Shown here: positions 9,264-18,256 of the stretch, piece by piece
Numbering within the stretch: position 1 is the first letter of the stretch
How the letters are laid out: every line of letters begins with the position of its first letter
Assembly (NCBI RefSeq): GCF_005843925.1
Contig: NZ_VCBC01000012.1
Coordinates: forward strand, 119,908 to 183,907
Reading direction: 5' to 3'
Length of the DNA: 64,000 nt
From: Thalassotalea litorea
Lineage (GTDB): Bacteria; Pseudomonadota; Gammaproteobacteria; Enterobacterales; Alteromonadaceae
Position numbers and translations under genes: made by a program
Notes under the pieces: model-generated
The model's database searches: none
Seen by the model: only the letters and a program-made list of their open reading frames with translations
Told to the model about the DNA's origin: nothing

Positions 9264-12175
9264 TAGCTCCCCTCCCCGACAATTTGGATAGGTATCCGCT
9301 GATCAGTTTGTTGCAACCGAGCCAGATTGCGATTTTTTTGCTGTAAAATTTGCTCTAAATTTTCGCTGAGTTGCTGCTGATGTGCGCTTATATCCGCGTC
9401 GCTAACCGTTGAAATGGATACGACCAGATCAAGCAAGGGGCTTGTATTGGCTCTGGGGTGATGCAGATAGGCCACGCCTTTGGCAATATCTGCGCAAGGG
9501 ATAAGTTGCACAATGAATGATGAATTGTCGGTCAATTCGACACGGACATGACTGACTGTGCCCTGATTAAATTTACCGGTATCGTCGGTATTGATGAGTA
9601 AACAAGGCGGCGGCGCCATCAGATTGAACTCGGCAATTTTTCCCGCAAACTCATCATTGGCAAACAAGTGCTCTAACTGGCGAAGTTGAAGTCCGAGGAT
9701 ACGTTGTGACCTGTGGTTACGTTTGGCCGAAGATGATGTTTGAGCACGACTGGCACTCGGTTCGGATTGTCCAACCAAGCGGATCATGTCGGCACGATTG
9801 CTCATCACCCCACCCACTTTGACCTGATACTTACTGATAGATTGGTTGGAGTTCCATCCCGGCGCCCAGGAAAATGAACGTGGCAACGCATGGCCATAGC
9901 CATCGTCATTACCGGGTCCTTCCATGGAAAAACTATAAGGGGAATCAGAATCTACTGGGTTTTTCGGTTCATGGACGGTCTGATTGGCAATCATCGCCGT
10001 GCGCCCGGAATACCGCATCGGTTGACGTGCCGATTTGAATAGCAAATGCTGTGCAAACATTGCATTCATATCAGGGTATCCAGTTACATTGTCGGTAAGG
10101 TAGCTCCGCAATTGCGACAGCTTTTGTAAGCCAATAAGAGTGCCCTGGCCAAAGACATCATCGAGTAACTGACACCACTGCCAGCTACTATGCATGGGTT
10201 TTACTTGGGGTTTTACGGCGAAAAATGGTTGCGCCAGTCCTTGATAATTCACAGCGACGCCATCGCTTTCGGTAAATGCAGTCGCGGGCAAAACAATATC
10301 GGCAAGTTCTGACAACTGGTGCCGACTGTGGTCGATCACCACTAAGGTTTCGGCCTGTTCAGCCAATTGTTTTCGTTGTTCCGATGACCACGCTGGCAAT
10401 GAGTTTTCCATGGCGATTACCGCACTTGAACTCAAATCTTTGGCTTGCAGTTGCTCAAGGCTTAGCGTGTGTTCATCCATTAAGCTTACCAAGCCCATCG
10501 CATTTACGGCATCAGGGAGCAATGCAAATTGCCAGTTTTTTGGGGCATGAGTCGCTAATTTTTCAACGGCCTGCAATAACGCTAAATGCCAATGGCTGCA
10601 TCCGGCAATAATCACTGGCCGTTTCGCGTGTTGTAATGATTGAACAATGCGAGATAACAGTGTTTGCGACTCTGAGTGACTGCCTTCAGTACGCGTTTGC
10701 GCAAGGCCTAATGGGTGAGGGTTATTCGCGAAATCTGATATGTCCCTTGCCAGCTCAAGAATTTGTTCCGGTAGCATGGGCTCGCAAAAAGCGGCGACAT
10801 CGTCAAGTTTGCAGCTTTTGCTTTGCAACAGGTAGAGATCCGAACGTAAATCCTGAGCGGCAGTTCTCACCGCATCATCCTGCCAGCGGGGGATCCCCAT
10901 TTGCTCGGCTTTATCAAACGCGGCATTGCGGGTTGCCTGACGCACGGCGAGCGCAATGCGGGCTGACGTTTGCGTTAAATCTTCGTCAAGTACAATGATA
11001 CAATCGCTTTGCTCAATATCGCTAATGCTCGCCTGGCGGTTTTGCAACATCAATGCCTGACACGAGCGAAGACACTCTTGTTGCAACTCGGTTAAACCAC
11101 TGCAAAAATTTTCTCTACCGACTAATTGTTTTAATGCTGCATTACTTTCCTGGCTTGCTCTGGCCGAGCCGATACCAACAGTTGTTTTGGCGTTATGTCT
11201 TGCCATTGCGATTGAGAACTCATGGGGCTTAAATGCCGTAGCCAGCTCAATGCCAGAAATTTTATTGATCCTGTCATCACCATTGACGTAGGCAAAACCA
11301 AACCGTCCTTTATCACAAATAAAGTAGCCGTTGATATCATTATGATACCGATTGATCACCCGCCGGACGCTGCCATATCGCTCTCCGACGCTAATATTGC
11401 AACCGACGGCACAACCGTGGCAAATCGATGGTGCCGATTGTAAATCCCATTTGCGGGTATAGTGTGCGGCAAAAGGCTTATCGGTAAACACGCCAGTTGG
11501 GCAAACTTCAACAAGGTTGCCTGCAAATTCGCTTTCCAACACGCCGTCTTGCTGTCGCCCAAAGTACACTTGGTTTTTCGAGCCACAGGCGGAAAAGTCT
11601 TTGCCACCGGCATAATCTTTGTAAAATCGCTCACAGCGATAACAGGTGATACAGCGATTCATTTCATGATTTACCAAAGGGCCCAAATACTGATTGGTAA
11701 AGGTACGTTTAAGGCCTTGATATTGACGATGAGAATGCCCGGTCATTACGGTCATGTCTTGCAAATGACAAGCCCCACCTTCGCCGCAAACTGGACAGTC
11801 ATGGGGGTGATTAGTCATCATCGCAGCGATGACTTGTTCTCGAAATTCAGCAGCAGGGGCATGCTCTAAGCCGAGAAACATACCATCGACCACGGGCGTC
11901 ATGCACGCCATAATGGTTCTGCCTTTTTGCTGAGTTTCATCCGTAAACTGAGTTATCGCACATTGCCGACAGGCTCCAATGGATCCCATCGATGGATGCC
12001 AACAAAAATAAGGAAGGTTGTACTTTTTCGACAAAATCGCCGCCAGTAGGTTTTCCCCTTTTGGCAATTGCACCGCTTTGCCATCGACGTGCACAGTCAC
12101 CAAATCTGTCTTTACTTCCATAGGTTTGGCGATTTCTGACTGCGTTGTCGATTGGTTAGGTTGAAATTTATCCAT
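9263..12175 (-). CDS. nuoG: NADH-quinone oxidoreductase subunit G
   Basis: 970 residues, about 60 longer than E. coli NuoG (908). The N-terminal 2Fe-2S ferredoxin domain has FCWHPSMGSIGACRQCAI. It is followed by the His/Cys 4Fe-4S region (CPVCGEGGACHLQD, RCITCYRCERFYKDYAGG) and a third cluster motif (CHGCAVGCNISVGER). The rest is a molybdopterin-oxidoreductase-like domain that in this family holds no cofactor and is structural. The first 18 residues (polar, before MEVKTDLVTV) are unusual for the family, and an internal start at 12121 is possible. Confidence 0.94.
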   Translation of the reverse strand: MDKFQPNQSTTQSEIAKPMEVKTDLVTVHVDGKAVQLPKGENLLAAILSKKYNLPYFCWHPSMGSIGACRQCAITQFTDETQQKGRTIMACMTPVVDGMFLGLEHAPAAEFREQVIAAMMTNHPHDCPVCGEGGACHLQDMTVMTGHSHRQYQGLKRTFTNQYLGPLVNHEMNRCITCYRCERFYKDYAGGKDFSACGSKNQVYFGRQQDGVLESEFAGNLVEVCPTGVFTDKPFAAHYTRKWDLQSAPSICHGCAVGCNISVGERYGSVRRVINRYHNDINGYFICDKGRFGFAYVNGDDRINKISGIELATAFKPHEFSIAMARHNAKTTVGIGSARASQESNAALKQLVGRENFCSGLTELQQECLRSCQALMLQNRQASISDIEQSDCIIVLDEDLTQTSARIALAVRQATRNAAFDKAEQMGIPRWQDDAVRTAAQDLRSDLYLLQSKSCKLDDVAAFCEPMLPEQILELARDISDFANNPHPLGLAQTRTEGSHSESQTLLSRIVQSLQHAKRPVIIAGCSHWHLALLQAVEKLATHAPKNWQFALLPDAVNAMGLVSLMDEHTLSLEQLQAKDLSSSAVIAMENSLPAWSSEQRKQLAEQAETLVVIDHSRHQLSELADIVLPATAFTESDGVAVNYQGLAQPFFAVKPQVKPMHSSWQWCQLLDDVFGQGTLIGLQKLSQLRSYLTDNVTGYPDMNAMFAQHLLFKSARQPMRYSGRTAMIANQTVHEPKNPVDSDSPYSFSMEGPGNDDGYGHALPRSFSWAPGWNSNQSISKYQVKVGGVMSNRADMIRLVGQSEPSASRAQTSSSAKRNHRSQRILGLQLRQLEHLFANDEFAGKIAEFNLMAPPPCLLINTDDTGKFNQGTVSHVRVELTDNSSFIVQLIPCADIAKGVAYLHHPRANTSPLLDLVVSISTVSDADISAHQQQLSENLEQILQQKNRNLARLQQTDQRIPIQIVGEGS

Positions 12176-12191
12176 GGTCTAAATTTCCCCG

Positions 12192-13490
12192 TTAATGATG
12201 GCCGTGATAAGGACAACAATGCTTATCGATATGTTGTTCGAAATCGTCGTGAAAGTACTTTAGTGCACTTTGCAATGGTTCAACGGCGCCGGGCGCTAGC
12301 GCACAATGGGTTTTTCCGAGCCACATAAAGTCACAAAGTTTGTGTAAACTGTCGAGATCTTGCTTAGTCCCCTGACCTTGTTCAATGCGCGTTAATGTTT
12401 CCACAACCCAAGCGGTACCGTCACGACAAGGTGTACAAAACCCACAGGATTCCTGAGCAAAAAATTTCAACAGATTGAGTACCATGCCAACCGGACAATT
12501 GTGATCATCAAGGACAATGATGCCACCAGTGCCCAATCGACTTCCGGCCTGACTGACTTCGTCATACCCCATCACTAAATCGAGATGATCCGCCGTCAGA
12601 AAGTCCGTGGACGCTCCGCCCGGTAAAAAGCCTTTCAAATTAAGTCCTGGTTGCATACCGCCGGCATGTTTAAACAACAACTCACGTACTGTGATGCCCA
12701 TAGGTAATTCCCACAAACCGGGTCTTTGTACTCGCCCACTGGCACCATATATTTTGGTGCCGGCATCCTGATTATTGGATAGCGCTTTAAACCAGCTTGG
12801 ACCTTGATTAATGATGTGAGGCAGGTTCGATAAGGTTTCGACATTGTTGACTATGGTTGGCTTACCAAATAAGCCGCTGACTTGCGGAAATGGCGGTTTG
12901 GCTCTGGGGTTCGCCCGTTGCCCTTCTAAGGCATTAATTAACGCGGTTTCTTCGCCGCAAATATAACGACCAGCACTCGTGTGAAGGTATAAATCCAATT
13001 GATAGTCGCTTTGCTGAATGTTGCTACCAAGATATCCGTGCGCATAGGCTTCATCGATAGCCGTTTGCAAGCGCCTGGCGGCTAAGTGATATTCACCTCT
13101 GAGAAAAATAAAGGCTTTATTCGCGCCAATTGCGTAACTCGCAATAATCATCGATTCAATTAACTGGTGTGGCACACCCTCCAGCAACCAGCGATCTTTA
13201 AACGTGCCGGGCTCCATCTCGTCAGCATTGCAAATCAGATATTTATCTTCGGAATATCGAGGATCCTGGGGTTCAAAGTCCGGTACGAAACTCCATTTCA
13301 TCGCCGTTGGAAAGCCAGCCCCACCACGTCCTTTTAATCCGGAATCTTTTACAACCGCCATCACCTCTGATGCCGACATTTGCAGCACCGCTTTTTTGAC
13401 ACTTTGATAACCACCAACATCAACGTAATCCGCCATCGCGAGTGGCTGAGCCAGGTTAATGTGTTTTGTTAACGGCGTTTCTGTCGTCAT
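12192..13490 (-). CDS. nuoF: NADH-quinone oxidoreductase subunit F (NADH/FMN site)
   Basis: 432 residues (E. coli 445). This subunit binds NADH and FMN and carries cluster N3. Glycine-rich GLKGRGGAGFPT, the ICGEETALINALEG segment and the 4Fe-4S motif ESCGFCTPCRDGT are present, with the fourth Cys in GKTHCALAPGA. The C-terminus ends in a Cys/His-rich tail (HIDKHCCPYHGHH) that could bind metal. The gene is 16 bp upstream of nuoG. Confidence 0.97.
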   Translation of the reverse strand: MTTETPLTKHINLAQPLAMADYVDVGGYQSVKKAVLQMSASEVMAVVKDSGLKGRGGAGFPTAMKWSFVPDFEPQDPRYSEDKYLICNADEMEPGTFKDRWLLEGVPHQLIESMIIASYAIGANKAFIFLRGEYHLAARRLQTAIDEAYAHGYLGSNIQQSDYQLDLYLHTSAGRYICGEETALINALEGQRANPRAKPPFPQVSGLFGKPTIVNNVETLSNLPHIINQGPSWFKALSNNQDAGTKIYGASGRVQRPGLWELPMGITVRELLFKHAGGMQPGLNLKGFLPGGASTDFLTADHLDLVMGYDEVSQAGSRLGTGGIIVLDDHNCPVGMVLNLLKFFAQESCGFCTPCRDGTAWVVETLTRIEQGQGTKQDLDSLHKLCDFMWLGKTHCALAPGAVEPLQSALKYFHDDFEQHIDKHCCPYHGHH

Positions 13491-13554
13491 CAGTGCCTCG
13501 GTTTATTGTTTGAGATTTAGCGCATCTCTAATTTGTTGCGAATGTATCTGCTGG

Positions 13555-14127
13555 TTATTTCTGCGTTGTTTCTGGTTTCTTACCGCGTTCCTGTTGTAAC
13601 TGCTGCAAAATGTCACGTGCAGACTGTGGTGTTAAATGCTCAAAGTGATCTTCGCCAATCATCATCGCTGGCGCTTTGTCACAACTCCCCAAACACGCAT
13701 TGGTTAACAATGTAAACATGCCGTCCTCTGTAGTCTGGCCGTAACCAATCCCGAGTTGCGCTTTGATTGCTTCACTTACTGCCTGATAACCGGTCAGGTA
13801 GCAGCTGATGGAATCACACACATGAATCACATACCGACCAACCGGTTGGCGATAGATCAGGTTGTAAAACGTGGCGATGCCTTCGAGTTGACTGACTGTC
13901 ATTTGCAAAAGCTCGGCGATGGCATATAGACTGTCATCGGATATCCAGCCACGGTTTTTCTGCACCAACTTTAACGCTTCGATCCCCGCCGCATGTCGCT
14001 TGCCCATGATGGATACTTCATGCTCAATGGCATCAATTTCATCCATGCTCAGATAGTCTCGATAGCTGAGCTGATTGATCTCAATATTGCCTTCCCCTGT
14101 GCGGGGTAATTGTGTTGCAAGAGACAC
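13555..14127 (-). CDS. nuoE: NADH-quinone oxidoreductase subunit E (2Fe-2S)
   Basis: 190 residues (E. coli 166), thioredoxin-like fold with cluster N1a. The four Cys ligands are in VCDSISCYLTGY and ACLGSCDKAPAM. A short polar C-terminal extension (QQERGKKPETTQK) accounts for part of the extra length. It is separated by 64 bp from nuoF and 42 bp from nuoCD, the widest gaps within the operon. Confidence 0.95.
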   Translation of the reverse strand: MSLATQLPRTGEGNIEINQLSYRDYLSMDEIDAIEHEVSIMGKRHAAGIEALKLVQKNRGWISDDSLYAIAELLQMTVSQLEGIATFYNLIYRQPVGRYVIHVCDSISCYLTGYQAVSEAIKAQLGIGYGQTTEDGMFTLLTNACLGSCDKAPAMMIGEDHFEHLTPQSARDILQQLQQERGKKPETTQK

Positions 14128-14169
14128 GGTTATTTCCTTATTTGATTGTGTTGCATTTGATTGATTCCC

Positions 14170-15957
14170 TTATCTGTCAACATCGGCCATGACGTAATCA
14201 ATGCTGCCCAGTGTGGCAATTAAATCCGCGACCATCTGCCCTTTCGAGATTAATGGCAGCATTTGTAAATGAGCAAAAGACGGGGTGCGAATACGGGTAC
14301 GATAACTGACGGTGGAACCATCACTGACTAGGTGATATGCCATAATGCCTTTCGTGGCTTCGACACTAACACTGACCTCTCCGGCTGGGATCACAGGCCC
14401 CCAGGAAACATTGACAAAGTGCGGGATCAAAGTATCGATATCCTTCATGGTTCGGCTTTTATCCGGCGGAGTCGTTTGTGGATGTTCGGCTTTATAAGGC
14501 CCTTCTGGCATATTGTTGAGGCATTGTTCGATGATGCGGATGCTTTGTCGCATCTCCTCGACCCGCACCCGACAACGATCATAGCTATCGCCCTTGTGCC
14601 CAATCGGCACTTCAAATTCAAACTGATCATAGCCACCGTATGGACGTTGTTTTCGAAGATCCCAGGAATATCCCGTGGCACGCAAACCCGGACCAGTAAC
14701 GCCATATTCGATGGCTTCCTCGGTGGTATATGCGCCGACATCAACGGTTCTGGCTTTAAGTAAGCGGTTTTGCATCACCATTTTTTCATATTCATCGAGG
14801 CGTTTTGGCAGATAATTAACGTATTCACGCACCAAAGTATCCCAGCCTTTCGGTAGATCCATTGCCACGCCACCAATGCGAAAATAACTCGGATGCATCC
14901 GAGCACCGGTAAATGCTTCGATGATGGCAAATAGCTTTTCACGGTCGATAAACATGTAAAAGATGGGCGACAGTGCCCCAACGTCCTGGGCAAAGGTTCC
15001 GTAAAAGAGTAAGTGGCTAAGAATGCGAAACATTTCGGCGGTCATAATGCGAATAACCTTCGCCCGTTCTGGCACTTCAATGCCCGCCAGTTTTTCAACC
15101 GCCATGACGTAGGGGAAGTTGTTCATTACCCCGCCGAGATAATCAATGCGATCCGTGTAGGGAATGTAGCTGTGCCAGGATTGCCGCTCTCCCATTTTTT
15201 CCGCGCCGCGGTGGTGGTAGCCGATATCCGGTACGCAGTCGACGATTTCTTCCCCTTCCATTTGCAGCACAATACGAAACGCGCCATGCACCGATGGATG
15301 ATTGGGACCCAAATTGAGGAAGGTAAAATCCGCATCGGCACTTTGCCGTTTCATGCCCCAGTCTTCTGGACGAAACTTTAACGCCTGTTGCTCAATATCT
15401 TGCTGCTTGTCACTTAAGGTAAACGGTTCCATTTCGGTTGCGCGTGCCGGGTGGTCTTTGAGCAAGGGGTGGCCAACCCAAGTTGGTGGCATTAGGATCC
15501 GAGCCAGGTGCGGGTGATTGCTAAAACGAATGCCAAACATATCCCAAACTTCACGCTCATACCAATTTGCGTTTGCCCATATACCACAAACACTGTCGAT
15601 GGATTTATCAGGTTCTGACAAGGCAACCTTGATACGAATATCCTGATTGCGTTGCATCGAACGAAGATGATACACCAGCGTGAAATCTCCACATTGACTG
15701 GTGAGTTTATTCTCCCGGACCCGCTCATCAACGGCAAACAGATCAAAACACATATCAAAACCATTGGGGATTTGTTGTTTTAACAATTGCATCAAACACA
15801 GCAATTGCGACTTTTCCAACCAATAGGTTTCTATTTGATCCTGGACTTGCTGTTCCTGTAATCCAAGGTCAGCGTTTATATGGGCAATTTCGTCGCGCAG
15901 CGTATAGTCATCGCCAGGTTGCCATGCACTAATATCTACGGGGTTTGCCTGATTCAT
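14170..15957 (-). CDS. nuoC: NADH-quinone oxidoreductase fused subunits C and D
   Basis: 595 residues (E. coli NuoCD about 600). The N-terminal third is the NuoC 30-kDa domain ([20 protein letters not shown]). The remainder is the NuoD 49-kDa domain ([16 protein letters not shown], containing the quinone-site His region, and the conserved C-terminus [12 protein letters not shown]). The C-D fusion is the arrangement of enterobacteria and many other gammaproteobacteria. It overlaps nuoB by 4 bp. Confidence 0.97.
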   Translation of the reverse strand: MNQANPVDISAWQPGDDYTLRDEIAHINADLGLQEQQVQDQIETYWLEKSQLLCLMQLLKQQIPNGFDMCFDLFAVDERVRENKLTSQCGDFTLVYHLRSMQRNQDIRIKVALSEPDKSIDSVCGIWANANWYEREVWDMFGIRFSNHPHLARILMPPTWVGHPLLKDHPARATEMEPFTLSDKQQDIEQQALKFRPEDWGMKRQSADADFTFLNLGPNHPSVHGAFRIVLQMEGEEIVDCVPDIGYHHRGAEKMGERQSWHSYIPYTDRIDYLGGVMNNFPYVMAVEKLAGIEVPERAKVIRIMTAEMFRILSHLLFYGTFAQDVGALSPIFYMFIDREKLFAIIEAFTGARMHPSYFRIGGVAMDLPKGWDTLVREYVNYLPKRLDEYEKMVMQNRLLKARTVDVGAYTTEEAIEYGVTGPGLRATGYSWDLRKQRPYGGYDQFEFEVPIGHKGDSYDRCRVRVEEMRQSIRIIEQCLNNMPEGPYKAEHPQTTPPDKSRTMKDIDTLIPHFVNVSWGPVIPAGEVSVSVEATKGIMAYHLVSDGSTVSYRTRIRTPSFAHLQMLPLISKGQMVADLIATLGSIDYVMADVDR

Positions 15958-16592
15958 ATCTGGTCAGGCTCCTGCAAGTTTTTGGTATGAATTCGATGTT
16001 CATGTTTAATATCGCGCAATGAGGGTTTGGCAATTTCCTGTACCCCTTGCTCTCCTACCATATAGCTCAATGGCCTGGGTTGATGGGCTATCTTTTGTTG
16101 CAGTAATAACAATCCTTCCATCAACGCTTCCGGGCGCGGTGGGCAGCCAGGCACGTAAACATCCACGGGAATAAATTTATCAACCCCCTGAACCACGGAA
16201 TAGATATCGTACATACCGCCGGAATTCGCGCATGAGCCCATGGAAATTATCCAGCGAGGTTCAAGTAATTGATCGTACAAGTGGCGAATCACAGGGGCCA
16301 TTTTGCGAAAACAAGTACCGGATATCACCATTAAATCCGCCTGTCGGGGCGTGGCACGGATCACTTCGGCACCAAAGCGAGCAATATCATGCCGGGAGGT
16401 AAAACTTGTCGCCATTTCGACATAACAACAGGACAAGCCAAAGTTAAACGGCCATATTGAATTTTTCCGTCCCCAGTTAACCATGTCATCAAGCTTGGCA
16501 AATAGCACCGAACGTTTGAGATCTTCCTCGACGATATGTTTGGATTGGGACATTTGCCGATCAAGTTCGGCTTTGGTAAGAGACCATTCCAT
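15954..16592 (-). CDS. nuoB: NADH-quinone oxidoreductase subunit B (cluster N2)
   Basis: 212 residues (E. coli 220). Carries the terminal 4Fe-4S cluster N2, which passes electrons to quinone. The ligands are visible as the tandem cysteines in [10 protein letters not shown], then SGTCFRKM and [10 protein letters not shown]. The gene starts 3 bp after nuoA. Confidence 0.97.
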   Translation of the reverse strand: MEWSLTKAELDRQMSQSKHIVEEDLKRSVLFAKLDDMVNWGRKNSIWPFNFGLSCCYVEMATSFTSRHDIARFGAEVIRATPRQADLMVISGTCFRKMAPVIRHLYDQLLEPRWIISMGSCANSGGMYDIYSVVQGVDKFIPVDVYVPGCPPRPEALMEGLLLLQQKIAHQPRPLSYMVGEQGVQEIAKPSLRDIKHEHRIHTKNLQEPDQI

Positions 16593-16595
16593 CGT

Positions 16596-17009
16596 TTATT
16601 GCCTCATGCGAGCTGGACGATGCTTGCGGATCAGTTCCAGAGCGCCAATGCGCCATAGATACACTAATGCCGCCAGCAAGATAGTGATAAAAATACTGGC
16701 TTCAATAAAACCCGCCATGCCGCTCTCATCAAATGCGATAACCCAGGCAAACAGAAAAATCGTTTCTAAGTCGAATATGACAAAGAATATGGCATACAGA
16801 AAAAAGTGATTGGTAAATCGGGTTTTGGGGGCATCGACAGGCACAATGCCGGACTCATAGGCGGTGTGAGTGTGGCGGCCTCGGGTTTTTGGACCGAGGA
16901 ACATGGCCAAAGCAAGTACGCCCAATAAGAGGAAGATTAAAATGACAAAATAACTGGCGACGGGCCAGAGTTGATCAATGCTTGTTGCTACTGAGTTGTC
17001 TGTTATCAC
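16596..17009 (-). CDS. nuoA: NADH-quinone oxidoreductase subunit A
   Basis: 137 residues (E. coli 147), three transmembrane helices. The conserved loop between TM1 and TM2 (YESGIVPVDAPKTRF) and FDLETIFLFAWVIAF are intact. First gene of the 15-kb operon; the repeat array at 17286-17889 lies 277 bp upstream, in what would be the promoter-distal part of its control region. Confidence 0.96.
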   Translation of the reverse strand: MITDNSVATSIDQLWPVASYFVILIFLLLGVLALAMFLGPKTRGRHTHTAYESGIVPVDAPKTRFTNHFFLYAIFFVIFDLETIFLFAWVIAFDESGMAGFIEASIFITILLAALVYLWRIGALELIRKHRPARMRQ

Positions 17010-17285
17010 ATTGGATCCTGAGATCTTAGATTAACGATAGACAACCAGACCTGTGATACGGCTAAGGCGACAAACTATCATGACCGAAATCCTGGCAGGG
17101 AAACCGATCGGTTAATTGTTATTGCTTAAAGAATAGTCAAAGAATCGTAAAAGCAACAAGTTAGAGGGAATATATGAGCGTTAGAAAGTGAAACTCCCGG
17201 AAGGTGGATAAATAAACCCGCTTCTTTGGGTGGAAATTGCGATAGATCATAATGGTGCGATAGTGCGAAATACGCATTGGCGACC
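17010..17285 (-). promoter_or_regulatory. Upstream control region of the nuo operon
   Basis: 276 bp without a gene between nuoA and the repeat array. A perfect 12-bp palindrome, AACCGATCGGTT, lies at 17102-17113, about 93 bp before nuoA, and could be an operator. On the minus strand a TTGACT is visible just upstream of it, but the -10 match 17 bp downstream (AATTAA) is poor, so no promoter is assigned. Confidence 0.35.
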
Positions 17286-17452
17286 ATGCATCAGTCGATT
17301 CTATGATGCAGCATGCCTATATCATCCCGACGAAGCTCATCCATAGGAACACATGCATCAGTCGATTCTATGATGCAGCATGCCTAATCATCCCGACGAA
17401 GCTCATCCATAGGAACACATGCATCAGTCGATTCTATGATGCAGCATGCCTA
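17286..17452. repeat. 66-bp direct repeat, 2.5 copies
   Basis: Copies start at 17286 (67 bp), 17353 (66 bp) and 17419 (partial, to about 17452). They are nearly identical; the first differs by a one-base insertion. Each has a hairpin with arms GCATCA/TGATGC separated by 10 nt. On the minus strand each complete copy ends in ATGGATGAGCTT, closely resembling the ATGGATGTGCTT end of the 54-bp units next door, so the two families probably share an origin. Confidence 0.85.
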
Positions 17453-17889
17453 CATCCATTTAGCAAACCCTCCCTTGTTACCATCCATGGTACGGGAGGA
17501 TACATAAACGGACTTATCGAATGTCGGGATATCAGGATGGCAATATCCCGACAAAGCACATCCATTTAGCAAACCCTCCCTTGTTACCATCCATGGTACG
17601 GGAGGATAAGCACATCCATTTAGCAAACCCTCCCTTGCTACCATCCATGGTACGGGAGGATAAGCACATCCATTTAGCAAACCCTCCCTTGCTACCATCC
17701 ATGGTACGGGAGGATAAGCACATCCATTTAGCAAACCCTCCCTTGCTACCATCCATGGTACGGGAGGATAAGCACATCCATTTAGCAAACCCTCCCTTGC
17801 TACCATCCATGGTACGGGAGGATAAGCACATCCATTTAGCAAACCCTCCCTTGCTACCATCCATGGTACGGGAGGATAAGCACATCCAT
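17452..17889 (-). repeat. 54-bp tandem repeat array (array 1)
   Basis: Six complete head-to-tail 54-bp units start at 17554, 17608, 17662, 17716, 17770 and 17824. The last five are identical; the first differs by one base. A further separated copy lies at 17452-17500 and a truncated unit at 17878-17889. On the minus strand each unit holds an inverted repeat CCTCCC/GGGAGG enclosing ACCA/TGGT. The array starts directly at the T-tract of the intrinsic terminator at 17894-17922. It is not CRISPR-like because there are no unique spacers. The unit length is a multiple of three, so long spurious reading frames exist on both strands. Confidence 0.9.
17523..17552. repeat. Perfect 10-bp inverted repeat inside array 1
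   Basis: Arms GTCGGGATAT (17523-17532) and ATATCCCGAC (17543-17552) with a 10-nt loop. It sits between the separated first 54-bp copy and the six-unit block, replacing the usual unit hairpin, and its outer bases match the CGTCGGGAT of the 66-bp repeats. It looks like a chimera of the two repeat types. Confidence 0.75.
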
Positions 17890-17893
17890 GTGC

Positions 17894-17922
17894 AAAAAAA
17901 AACCTCACATAAGTGAGGTTTC
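17894..17922 (-). terminator. Intrinsic terminator of the 46-codon gene
   Basis: Arms AAACCTCAC (17901-17909) and GTGAGGTTT (17914-17922), 4-nt loop, followed on the minus strand by about ten T (17894-17903). It lies 22 bp past the stop codon of the small gene at 17944. Confidence 0.85.
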
Positions 17923-17943
17923 AAAGAAATTAACTGGAATTTC

Positions 17944-18084
17944 TTATTGTTGTTGTTCGATTACAAGGTTAACTTCCGTATTCTGAGAGGCATTTGAAGA
18001 AGTAAACATCGCGGATACTCCCAATACCAATACTGCGATAAATACAGTACTCAGCTTGACTTCCCTTAAAGACGATTTATTCAT
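17944..18084 (-). CDS. Small exported or membrane peptide, 46 residues
   Basis: ATG at 18084, TAA at 17944-17946. The protein begins MNKSSLREVKLSTV, then a hydrophobic stretch FIAVLVLGVSAMF and a polar tail ending in VIEQQQ. This is a signal peptide or single membrane anchor with a very short exported part. The ribosome binding site is weak (AGGTT just before the ATG). Support for a real gene is the intrinsic terminator 22 bp after the stop. No family recognised. Confidence 0.5.
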   Translation of the reverse strand: MNKSSLREVKLSTVFIAVLVLGVSAMFTSSNASQNTEVNLVIEQQQ

Positions 18085-18256
18085 AACCTGTGCCTTCAAA
18101 AGTCGATGAATTGTTTATTAGCACAACCAATTTATCCCTTTTATACGTGGGTTACAAGGATAAACTTGATAAATATGCAAAAAAATTTGCATATTGTAAA
18201 AAATCGTCTAAGCACTCTGTGACATTTATCGTCCCACTCATTGAGCCGCGAAACTA

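Noticed and set aside
17554..17889. CRISPR array
   Set aside because: Units are contiguous and identical without unique spacers, and no cas genes are in the window.
17450..17924. Long reading frames of 130-152 codons on both strands over array 1, and similar frames over array 2 (25875-26355)
   Set aside because: They arise from tandem units whose length is a multiple of three; hairpin arms rather than codons are conserved, they overlap terminators, and no ribosome binding site is present.
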